From positions 743,399 to 807,398 of the forward strand of contig VYZB01000209.1 of the NCBI GenBank assembly GCA_013397455.1: 64,000 nucleotides of DNA, given 5' to 3'. The notes below the pieces were generated by a model, which was not told the DNA's origin, did not search any database, and saw only the letters and a list, made by a program, of their open reading frames with translations. Both the position numbers and the translations under genes were made by a program. The DNA comes from Crotophaga sulcirostris (Eukaryota; Chordata; Aves; Cuculiformes; Crotophagidae). Shown in pieces: positions 35,400 to 46,519 of the stretch (the first letter of the stretch is position 1; each line of letters starts with the position of its first letter).

Positions 35400-38300
35400 C
35401 GCGGCGGGGCAGGAATGCTCCCCCCGGTTACACATGTACTTTTCATCTGCAGCACCAGGGCTGCGAGCGGCCGCCTCCGAGCGCTCAAGAGCCCGCTCTT
35501 TCCTGACTCCATTGTAATCCATATTCCTCCTCCCTATGTGAAATGCTTCGCTTGATAAATTCCACTGTATTTCAGAAAAGTTTTCCACAGCTCCCTAAGT
35601 GTTTCCATATGACACTGTACTCTACAGGTAACTTGAGTTAAAGTCATTCCTTAAGCAAAACTCCCTGTAAAATTTTCCACTATCTCAGCAGTACTCTATG
35701 TGCTGTCATTAAAGCAGAACACATATATTTCTGAGCGGGATTTGCAGCAATGTCAGATCGCTTGGTGAGCCTCTATTAATTTTTTTTATATTTTTTGTTT
35801 TAAAAAAAACTTCCTCACTCAGGTCTTTTGCCTGTTCATTTACTGAGGTCCTTTTTAACAGTGGAAGATGCAGCTTTCTAAGCCACGCAGGGCGCAGGCT
35901 CAGAGCACAGCTTGGGCTGGGAGCGGCGTGGATAATGCCAGCCTTGTTCCTGCTGCCTTTTCACTCTGTTCCCAACCCTCCTTTTTCCACCCATTTCCCT
36001 AGGAACGGCAGCGAACCCTAAATTGCAAACACCTGCTCCATACATCATCCTCAGGCCTGGCAAGACCAAAACGGCAGCGATGCTCAGTGTTCCTGCAGGG
36101 AACTTCTCCCCGAAACGCTCAGCTTCGCTCCCCAAGGATGGCAGCAAAGCTACTGCACACATAAAGGAGTTTAATTTGCAGATAGGTTTGTGCCGAAAGA
36201 CTCGCTCCCTGTTCTCCAGGAAGCCCTTAGCGGCGATGGAGAATCTCCAAAGCAAAGGCAAAATGTGTCACTTGGAAGCAAAGAGCACTAAAAATCCCGA
36301 GTCGTGCAAACAGGACTGCAGCACCCTGTGCATGCAGCAACTGCAAAACATCTGGCTGGATTCTGGAGAGACAGAGAGTCCAAGATGGCAGGGAAGATTA
36401 ATTATTTTGTAACTTATTCTGGTTTCAATGAACTTTTCTCTGGTTATAATCAAGGTTTTAAGCAGCATGTTGGATGCACGCTGGGCAGTGGTAAGCTGAG
36501 GTGGGGTGCTCTGCCTTTGGAAATGACAGAAGCACTCAGCCAGAAACCCAACTTGTAACCGTCCCGCAGCGCCTGTTGCGCTGAAATAGTTATTTTGCCA
36601 CTGGTTTAATTAATAAGCTATATCATTGGCTAATTTTACACCATGCTGAACTTTTGTCAAGGAAAAATGGTTAATTCCAGAGTGAGTAGATTCAATGCAG
36701 CCAAAATAACGAATAAACTACTTTTTTTAAGGTAGGGGCTCACAACTTTGCTTTGATTAAACCCCAAGTTTTTATTACACAAAAAATGTCCATTATTGAT
36801 AGACTCCTTTACAGACAAAGAATCTCCCCTGTCTTCAAACTGCTTTTTAAAAAGCTATTAAATACCCTGCTTCCATCCCAGGCTTTTACACATGCAAATA
36901 CACCCCTAAACAGTTTTAATTCTCTTTTTTCCCCTCATCTATCTCCCTGCTTTCCAGATGGACCACCAGCTTCCCACCATTGCCAGCAACAGCTTGTGTA
37001 TTGTTTGTTTAAAACAAAGATGACGCATTAAATATCATCATATACAATGTGAGGCAAGGGGTTAAAGGATAATACTCTCAAACCAAAATGTCGTGCTAAG
37101 CCAGTCTCAGCCCATTGCTCCCAAGGTTGGTACGTGCAAGGGGAGATGGGATCTGTCCATCCTCTGCCTTTAGGGAAGGCGCTGCCCCACCCGCACCGAG
37201 GATCCCCTGCCTCCAGAGAGAGTTAAACTTGTGCGAACACTCTGCAAATTATACAGGCTAACCAACAATTATGTCATTTCATTCAAACATTCATTCACCC
37301 GTCATGTGCCCAGATTAAACAGTAACACTTTGTTTGAAACATTCTGCTGAAATTAGCAGACCAGAATTGCCTTCACCTATACTTAAGCACTCGGCTCCGC
37401 ATCGAACGTAGCCTCACCTGAACTCAGACGGGTTTAGGCAAGAGTTTAGCACTTTTATATGAATCAAACCCATGCTTCTGTACGCTGCACACGCCTATGC
37501 AATTATTAGATTTCTGCTAGTAGCAATAGCACTCTACAGATATATTCACAGGGATATGGAGCTTCTAAGATTTAAAAGAAAAATTATGAACCTGAGAAGA
37601 GATTAATGCTTATTTACAGCTCCCGCAAAAAGTAATTTCAAACTGTGATAAAAGAAAAACAATGCACAAAAGCTGTAGCTTGGTCAGTGTGCTGTGGTGA
37701 CAGACTCAGAAAAAGCAAAACTGGAGTTTAAGGCTGTCAAGCTTTTTACCGCTTCCTTCTTTCAGGACGGTGATCCGGAACGCAGGCTGGGTTTTAATCG
37801 TCATCTTTTGCTTGAGAGCAGAATAGTAACCAGCACCAGCCCTCTCCTGTACGTTTGCCCATCACCTCCCAGCCATGGGACATGGGCAGCCAGGCAGCCC
37901 TCACCCCGAGCTGAACTGCCAGCAAGCAGCACAGAAGAGAACAGAGCTCGAGGATGCCCAAGGCTGGCACCAATGCTAAAATCTGTAGCGCTACTAACAT
38001 CTCCAAGATGCCAGTTTGCTGCCATCAGCTTTGTGTGACAGGAGAGAATAGCAGGCAGATTGCGTATCTAATGAGCCACACATATTGAAAATCCACAGCA
38101 ATCTCTGGAATACATGTGGATTTGTCTAAAACTCTAAAATATGGCCTGGATGGTGTCCTGACTGCCAAAACCACAATGAATTCACTGTTACTGTCACTAA
38201 TCTCCATGTATGTTACATATGGTTGACATTTTTCTTTAACTCTCATATTTTTTGCATGTGTGAGTATATAAATAGGGTAAAAGGGAGGCTAGGAGCAGGC

Positions 38301-40480
38301 AGACAAACAAACAACCGGCTGCAACGCACAACGTTCCCATTAGGCACTGGAAAATTAGTCCAAAGTGCATTGTACAAATCTGCAGAACTCTAAACAGCCA
38401 CTTTTAAAGTGTAAGTGAAGTCTAAGGGCATCCTGGGAACCCAGATGTGCCCTCCTGGCACTAGGTTAAAGCTTTCAACCTGAAGTCAGGAACAGTTGCT
38501 CCGAGTCCTGCTGAATCCAGCAGGAATCTTGAGGCATTTCAATATGATACGGGGCACTTGCACTTCATGTGTTCCTTCAGGTCATTAATATAGAATATTT
38601 AATTCATGTTTGATCTTAAAGAACTTGAGACTCACATGATATATGTTGCCTTGACCGCCTAATTGGAATATGAGCCCTTCCAGAAGGAGGAATAAACCCT
38701 CTTTTATTAACAATGCAATATTACATGGTGTGCTGGCAGAAAAGTCATACGTGAACTAAGAAATAATATTTCATGCATTCTTCTACTTTCTAGGCAAATT
38801 TATGCCAGATTTTATTCCACTGCTTATCTCTGTTTCAGTGAGCTTCTACCAAACAGTAGGTCAGCTGAAAACTTTGTTTACTGCCTGAGGAGAAGCAAAT
38901 AGTAGTCATGCGTGGCTGGCAGGGGCTTGCGATACGATATATTCACTGCTGTTGTATCGCTCGTCGTATAATTTAAGTCTACTGTAAACAGTCTATTTAT
39001 GATACACATCCCTTTTGGACATGCAAATTCTTTGGCTTGTGAGAACAGCACTGCAGTTATGGGTATGTTCCTCCTACCAAGTGGCATTCACCGTTGGTAA
39101 GTGTTAATAACGAAGTGAACCGGGTTCCAGAATAGAAGATCTCTCTTAATCCTCACTTTAAAGAAACTTAACAAAATCACAAGTTAGATATTTCTTTGAT
39201 GGCTATTTCCCAGGGGATTCACTTGCTCCCCTTGCCTTTTTTTCAAGCCTAACTGTTCCTAACAGGCTGTTCTCTTTGGGCATCCTACAGAAACTTGCTT
39301 TTCTTCTCTGTTATAGCAGTAACCTCTTTGATAATGCTGTGGGGATGGTACCCATGGCAAAACGAGGGTGTCAGCAGCCCTGATGAAACAGACAAAAACA
39401 TGGCCAAGGGAGAGCCCCTGGCTGAGAAATTGTGCAGTCAAGGAAAAGCACCCAGTCCCATCAAAGTCCCCTGCACCGTCCCATCAGGACCCTCCTTGGT
39501 GAGTTTCTCTCTTGCCCCTTACCATGCCCACGAACAATTCACACCTCTCCTTCAGAAAGAACAAGCTCTGAGCGCTGTTACCCTGACGATGTGTACGACC
39601 CATCTCTTCCTATTCCACATGAAAAAAACATTCAAGTTTTTTATTTGCCTCCTTTATGTTTGCCATGCAGATTTTACAGAAGACACTAACGCAGTCATGC
39701 ACTATGGACTCAGGAGCAATCCCCTTGGTCGTATGTTGCACCTGATTTTGACCAAAGAGACTGAAAGTTCATGTGCTGAATCCAAGAGAAACTGAATTTT
39801 ATCATTGATTTTTCTTATCTTTTCAAAGCTCAGGAAGAGCTCTGGGTTGTCTAAAGCAAACATTTCTTATAAAGAGTCACGTGGTCATTTTCAATGTATG
39901 TGTCAAGGGAAAGCAAATCTCAGAGTGTTTCTGAAGCCCTAAAACAGGGTTGGGTGCTAGCGCTCATTCCTCAAAAACTATCCTTTTTCCACAATTCTAG
40001 TCGACTTCCTTTGTAAAAGGACCTGTTGGTAGCAAAAGACATTGGAAATCTCTGGGGTTTTTGCAAGTGCATGTAGATGCAAGGGCAGGAATGGCCCCAG
40101 CCCCGTCCATCAGGGAAAGCACTGCCGCGTTCATGAGAACAAGGACAGCATTATCCCGGGCACAACGTCCATTTGAGCCGATGGGCAGTGGGGGAGTGGG
40201 TGTCATCTACTTTCATTTTTTAATATACCAGACAGTTTTATAGTTTGCTACATCTAAATAAGTTCCCACATCACTGTTACATCGTCTGACCTAGACTGGT
40301 AAATGTCTTCTGCAAGCCAAGAATGCTGGTAACGGTGATAACGTCAGTATCTGTGCTGTGGCTGGACCGGGAACTGCATGGATACACAGTGTCTACACTC
40401 TGGAAACTTTAAAAACTTAAATAGAAAGAAGAAAAGAAACAGTGGCGCTCCCACTTTCATTCCCGATGAACTGTACTATT
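35400..40480. other. Intronic DNA without recognisable genes
   Basis: Mostly AT-rich intron. Enhancer-textured patches occur at 36570-36720 (GGTTTAATTAATAAGC) and 37240-37420 (ATTATGTCATTTCATTC). A 26-base near-perfect palindrome lies at 38503-38528 (CCTGCTG ... CAGCAGG). Frames up to 166 codons (39295-39795, +) show no domain. Confidence 0.55.
38503..38528. repeat. Near-perfect 26-bp palindrome
   Basis: The two 13-base arms are reverse complements at 11 of 13 positions, with CCTGCTG and CAGCAGG intact. It may be a relic of the palindromic sauropsid repeat family noted elsewhere in the window. Confidence 0.5.
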
Positions 40481-40488
40481 ACAGAACC

Positions 40489-40605
40489 AGTTAAACAGTT
40501 TGCCCAAGGCCACAAAGAAAGGATGTGGCAGAGCTGGAAAGGGACCCAACCTCTGCACATTTCCAGCCACGCGCTTTAACCAGTCCAGGGCTTTCTCCCA
40601 GCAAA
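40489..40605 (-). repeat. MIR-like SINE
   Basis: Antisense MIR order is clear: GTTAAACAGTTTGCCCAAGG, CCACA, GATGTGGCAGAGCTGG, GGGACCCAACCTC, and a decayed GCGCTTTAACCAGTCC end. This is the best-preserved MIR 5' half (tRNA-derived part) in the window. Confidence 0.65.
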
Positions 40606-40609
40606 GATT

Positions 40610-41160
40610 ACCATATTCAATACTTCTCTAAGTACTTTTGAATAATTGTAACCACCACTTACTTTCATCTGAGTGGCTGTGAAAAGCTGCATCATCCCTT
40701 GGTTTAATTTCCTTACCCAAGAAGAATTGCATTTGAAAAAAGCATAAGCAAGTCTGAACCTGCTAATTACACTACAGTACCAGGATGGAAAAAATCATAT
40801 CCAGGTATTCCTGACATTATATATGCACGTGTCAGTCAGGGCTTCTAAACAGTTGGAAAAAAAATGACTGCAACTTGTTCAAAGTAGACCTTACAAAAAC
40901 ATAGCTGGTCTTTGATTAGTCGTAGGTATTTTGTGGCTATTTCATGACTACAATAGTGGTTAAATTTGTCACAGCGGAGGTGCAATAAGAGCTATCTTGT
41001 TCTTCATGGGATTTGGCTCATCTTCAAAAAAGTGAACTACGAGAAAAGCATGAGGAAAGGATGGTTGTGAGAGCCAGGTACCTGACACAGCTTCATAGTG
41101 ATCACATCATTAATGGTCAGTGATGGGTTAAAGAAATGTATGTCTTTTGAAAGGCTACAT
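40610..41160. other. Intronic DNA without recognisable genes
   Basis: Ordinary AT-rich intron leading into the GGAA microsatellite. Nothing callable was seen. Confidence 0.6.
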
Positions 41161-41162
41161 GC

Positions 41163-41420
41163 AAAGTAAAATGAAAGAAAAGAGAAAGAAAGAGAGAGAG
41201 AAAAAGAAAGAAAGAGAGGAAGGAAGGAAGGAAGGAAGGAAGGAAGGAAGGAAGGAAGGAAGGAAGGAAGGAAGGAAGGAAGGAAGGAAGGNGAAGGAAG
41301 GAAGGAAGGAAGGAAGGAAGGAAGGAAGGAAGGAAGGAAGGAAGGAAGGAAGGAAGGAAGGAAGGAAGGAAGGAAGGAAGGAAGGAAAAGAAAGGAAGAA
41401 AGAAGGAGAGAAAGTAGGAC
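41163..41420 (+). repeat. Purine microsatellite, mainly (GGAA)n, with an unresolved base
   Basis: About 170 bases of near-perfect GGAA units (41217-41387) sit inside a 250-base all-purine tract with GAAA and GA variants at both ends. A single N at 41292 coincides with a break in the 4-base phase, suggesting the array was joined from two reads and its true length is unknown. The NFIA transcript strand carries (TTCC)n. Confidence 0.97.
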
Positions 41421-41429
41421 AAAGAACTA

Positions 41430-44390
41430 CAATGCATTTTTATTTTGCAGAGCCTTGATTGTAACAAACTCACTCAAAACTTGCTCCCTTCTCCTGTCCG
41501 TGCTGAGAGTCCACATGAGAACAGATTTCGTCAGCCAGAAGAAGGGGCTGCACTCAGCCTTCACCAGCTCGTATGCTCAAATGCTCAAAGACCAATGTTC
41601 TAAGACAACCCACAGTATTGATTAAATATCAGCAAAAAAATTACGGTAAGTATATGCGTAAATTAAATCATTTAATGCCATGCAATTTATGCCAAATAAC
41701 AAAGAAGACTATTGCGTGACACCAGTTCTGATTATTGTGATCATGCTTTACATTTCTTAGGAGCTTCTCCTAATGAAGGGCAAGCAGGAATTTCCTCCTG
41801 CTAAACATCTTCCAGCTCTGCTTTACTTTCTAGTGCTTTCCCTTGTAGCACACATCATTCATTTTGCTGAGTAACTACATTCACTTCTATTAGGCAGCTA
41901 TTAATTACCAAGCCCTAATGGCAAGATGACAGTGCATTGCATTGCCATCAAGAAGAGCAGACTCAGGGAGTTCATGAAGAACTGGGTTTTGAACAAAAAT
42001 AAGGTTTGTAGCTGCATCTTCTCCTCCTTGAGTGTATTGTGCATGGCATGAAGGACGTCCGTGCCCGAATGCCCAGCGCATGGCTGGGTTGGGAGGGCTG
42101 GTCCCTGGCCATTCAGGATGGCTGAAGGAATTGCTCTCTGTGCTGCCTGACCTGCACAGCTGGATGAGGATTGCTGTTGACAGGCATCCCGGGGAGAAGG
42201 GGAATAAGAAACGAAGAGGCAGGGAAGCCCAAAGGTCATCTGGAAAGGAGGGAAGGAAGCGGACTATCCTCTTCTCATCGTATTCGGAGACAGATGTTCT
42301 CAATATCTCTGGCTCTGAAGGGTAGGAAGTGGTGAACACAATTTGAGGAGCTTGGGTACTCTTGGCAAACTGCGCCGGGTTTGTGTTTTTTTTTTTTCAA
42401 CTTTCTGAAGGCCTAAAATGAATAGTGGTTTTAGTGGCATTGGAAACTGTTCATGGCATCTTCCTATCTGCTTTGGTGATCTGCTTCCTCACAGTGCCCT
42501 GGAGGAAGAGCCCAGCTGAAGGAGCAGAGGACTGGCCTCACAACAGCTCTGGATGAAACTCAAGAAGACTGCAAACCCGCACCTCAAATTGAGCCCTTAC
42601 ACACTTCCAGAGCAGATGTTACAGAGATCAACAGAGCACCTCTATTCATCCCCTACAAGCACTTTCCTCTTTAAAGGCATCTGGGGTCTGTTCTGCCATC
42701 GCCATGTGTGGATTTATATACGTTGCTCCCATTAGCATTAATGGTAGTTAGACACATACAGCAATTTCTCTCACACTTCAGGAACAGAACAGAGTCTTAT
42801 GGATGAAAAGTTTGCTATTAAGGATTCTTAATACAATGGAAACATTCTGTCTCTTTTAATTGTAATTTACTTCTAAGTGTAACTGCTCTGGGTTGGGAAA
42901 ACCAGGATTCAGTCCAATTCAATTATGCAATTCTTGCCACCTGGTAAGCCTTGTTATTTTATAAAGAGTACTGTAGTAGAACTGGCAGATTCATTCATGT
43001 TCAGAGCGTAAGTGCCGTATACTGTGTAATCACTGGCTCATAAAAAAGAGCGCAGCGCGAAAGTCAACCGCTTAATTATAATGCAATCTTTAAAAAAGAA
43101 TATGCAAAACCAGTAGGCGAGACTCATCTTTGGTTCAGCTGGTTTACGATTATAAGTTCACTGTGATCTCTACTTTGCAAAGCTTTTCAGTACAGGCTCA
43201 ACTTCAAGTTAAAGCCAAGCTCAATATATGATCCGGTTCACTCCGTTACAGTTCAATCCATCAGCACCTACTTGCAGACGCCGGCGGATAATCTCCGTCC
43301 AGAGGGCACTGATGGGAGGGGATGCTAAATCACGAGGACGCAGGAAGAGTTTTACTGGGCTAATGCACATTCACTCTGACTTAGCTACTGAAGCTGCAAC
43401 GAGATAATACAGGAAAGGAAAATATGGCCCCAGCGACTGGGAATGCTTTCATTAGCACCGGCACACGGGCACCTGACAGCCCATCAAAACCCCGCGGCAC
43501 CCGCCATCCCCACGGGCTAACGAGCCTCCCCACACCCTGTCCCTGCTAAAACCCTGAGCACCACTGCACCCACCGCCCGCACCACCAACTGGGGTAGTGC
43601 CTTGCACACACGCAGCCGCAGAGGCACATAAAAGGTATTTTTTTTCAGGAAACAGTTAACAGGTAGAGAAAAGCAGCAGGACTGACCGGCGGAAGAGTTT
43701 TAATCTACCCAAGGGTAATAAACGTCCGAAGGAAAAACTCCCCTTGTCTTCAGTAGCTTTGGCCTAAGCCCCATCAAACCTCTCTGCCTGCAGCAGGCAG
43801 CGACCAGGAGTCAGATGTTCAAAGGAGACGGATCAGAGCGCAGGAGCAGGACTTACCCACAAGCACTGGAAGCCCCTCTAAACCAACTCCCCGAAACTGT
43901 AACTGGAAGATCAGTTGTGTTGTTACTAAATAAACATTATCAAAACTTTATTTTGCAGTTCTCTTTCTCTGCACTTCTGTATTCCAAGACAGGGCAAAAT
44001 TTGCAGTGCCCCTGGGAAGTTTGAAAACATCTGGAGAACCCAGGTGGACTGGCCAGCTCTGCCGCAGGAGGACAGAGGGTCTCTCTCTGCCCATCATCGC
44101 TATTGTCACTGCTGTCATTCAGCCTCTTCCCACCATTTTACAAACTCTGCTTCCCAGGATCAGAGCTTTCAGGTCACAGTGGATGTCAGCTCCTTCCCAG
44201 TTCCCGTCCCACCCCGAGACTGAGTTGGTGTTTGCCCATATGTACAAGGGAGAAAGATGAGGGACACAGAGTTGGGTTTTACTAATTCCAGAAATGCTCC
44301 GGACTCCCCACCTGACAGCTCTGCACCTCTGATAGCAAGAGCAGGATGTTTTGAAATCTTGCACCTTGTAAACAGGAGAAGCACAGCCCG
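41430..44390. other. Intronic DNA; enhancer-like block at 42850-43220
   Basis: No gene. The block at 42850-43220 mixes AT-rich homeodomain words (TCAATTATGCAATTC, CTTAATTATAATGC) with an unexpectedly CpG-rich core (GAGCGCAGCGCGAAAG, AACCGC), suggesting constraint. The surrounding DNA has only short overlapping frames. Confidence 0.35.
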
Positions 44391-44399
44391 ATCATGAAA

Positions 44400-45010
44400 A
44401 TGTAAAGTATTAATTAATAGTATAACTTCAGTTTGTATTCTAGCTCTGACATAATGAACCTGCCAATTTTGATTGCAAAGTGAAAACTCATCTCTTTATT
44501 TTGGACAAATAGGGTTAAGCTTCTTAAGCAATTCTTTGTTGTTTTGACTTCAACAATTTATGCAAATGAGATGTTAATTAGGGTAATTGTAACTTAAATT
44601 ATGCTTGTGTAAACCTCTCCATTGGTAGGAAAGTGTGGGAATCCAGACAACTGGTATTTAAAGCAGCTGTACTAACTCACTTCTGAAAGCAAAGCATACC
44701 AAGATCACTTTCATGTCTTTACAATTTGTTTTTATGAGGTGATAACATTTTTACAAATACCATCATTTTTGCTTTTTTATATTGTAAGTGACAGTCTGAC
44801 ATTTTACAACTGGCTTATTGAAAACAAGAATTGAGCACTCTCGCTGTAACGGACATTAACTGCTCAATAGAGATTCACATGCTAATGAGGTGAGAGGGGC
44901 TCCAGAAAGTTTTGATAAATGCGACACACACTCTAACTAGCAGTGAATGTGAGTTGACAAAGAACATCTACACCAGGGTTCAATAAAATGTAACCCTTTA
45001 AATTAATCAT
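44400..45010. promoter_or_regulatory. Candidate neural-type enhancer (POU/SOX/homeodomain words)
   Basis: A SOX-like TTCTTTGTTGTTTTG is followed by AACAATTTATGCAAATGAG, which places a SOX-like AACAAT three bases from a POU octamer ATGCAAAT, and then GATGTTAATTAGGGTAATTG. A further SOX-like GACAAAGAAC lies near 44957. Spacing of SOX and octamer differs from the canonical composite. Function is inferred. Confidence 0.35.
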
Positions 45011-45019
45011 ACTGGCAGT

Positions 45020-46340
45020 ATTTAATAGAATGCACAACAATCTCTTTTCTGATGGCTATAAAGCAGAAGAAATGCAAAGTCTCGACAAATGAAAGTTCCC
45101 ACATTTCCCTCTTCACACTGCTACTTTCATTCGAACTTCTACAATTGTTAAAAAAGGTAGTTACTGTAAATAACAAAGTAGGAGGTTTAATTGTTTCCTT
45201 CTTTTAAAGCAGGATGCTTTTCTTCAGATTTATTTGTCCGGATTCTATTGAGCAAATACCCTGACCTGAAAGATTGATCATAAAAAGCATCACTGGCTGT
45301 GCTTGGAAGGAAATTTAAGGATAGCATATAGCAAAGGGAGGCTGAAATGACCAGTTTTCTGCCAGACCTTTCCTCAGTCCAACTTCAGCCCACTAAATAC
45401 AGCTTGAAGGAAAATACTTTGCAGTGGTTAATCAGAAGCAGAGAGTGAAGTTCAGGGGCTTCATTCACACCAGACTCCCCATACTTTGCTCAGATTTGCT
45501 CCAATGAGAAGCAAAACTGGGACCTGGGCTCCAGCACCAGGAGGTGCAAAATTTTTCATCCCAGTTGCCTTAGAAGTTTATTTTTTATTTTCTCGTCCCC
45601 TCAGCCCCAACCTGATGACACCAACCATTATGTGTGAGCTTGCGAGATCCCAGGAAATGAAAGTACCGCAAGGCCGACTGCAGCCCTTGCCTCAGTGCAT
45701 TGCACCAAGGTGTTATTTCTTCCCAAAGTGACAATCCCCAATACCCTTTTTGGGTTTAGCCCATTTTAATCTTGGCAGGAAGTGTAAATCTCTGCACTCC
45801 GCAGCACTGCAGGCTTTCTGGCTGTCAAAATTTTGCCTCCGCCAATGCTTGAGAGGTATTCTTGTCATTTCACTGGGGCAGGAGACTTCTCTGTCTGACA
45901 TACAAAATCTCCCTAAGTAGCACATTATGGCAAAACGCCGGCAAACGTACCCTGCTCACCACATTTCAGGTCATTTTGGTATCTCATGGGTTTATGTGGA
46001 CTTTCTCTCACAGTAACTGCAGGACGGCTGTGTGCAGTACAAGCAGCCCACTGCAGGCAGCCTCATGGGCAGAGAAAGGAAAAGATCCACAAATGAACCC
46101 AGAAAAAAAATCCCCCATGCATCTCCCCAGCACCTTTGGACTTTATGAGCTTCCTCCAGTACATTTTAAATTGATCAGCAGCTCGCGCTTGGCCCGGTGA
46201 GCCTGCCTACCCAAACACGGGCCCGTGCTCCCCGAGAGGTGCTGGGGGCTGCTCGACTCCTCTCCATGCAGAAATTGTGAGTCTGGAAAAACGAGCGAGT
46301 GGAGAAAGGCGTGCTGCAGTTCAGAAATGGCCATTTAGCC
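45020..46340. other. Intronic DNA without recognisable genes
   Basis: Ordinary intron with short frames. No repeats or RNA genes recognised. Confidence 0.6.
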
Positions 46341-46344
46341 AAAT

Positions 46345-46515
46345 TGCATACCTGTGCTGTGTCAGCTATATGGTAGATTCATCTCATTCCATTGGTCTAA
46401 TGGATAGCAATTGAATTTAATTAGCAAAACTACTTTGACTTAGTCTCATACTGTGCTGAATGTAATGAAATCCTTCTCCTCTCTGTCTCTCTCTCTCCTC
46501 TTTTTTCCCCTCAAA
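46345..46515. promoter_or_regulatory. Candidate conserved element followed by a CT-rich tract
   Basis: AT-rich words GCAATTGAATTTAATTAGC and CTTTGACTTAG precede a CT-rich simple tract (46476-46514). The texture resembles other enhancer candidates, but evidence is weak. Confidence 0.25.
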
Positions 46516-46519
46516 TAAA

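Noticed and set aside
41147..41458. Frames rich in Lys/Glu/Gly or Leu/Pro/Ser across the GGAA array
   Set aside because: Pure translation of a tetranucleotide repeat that also spans an N.
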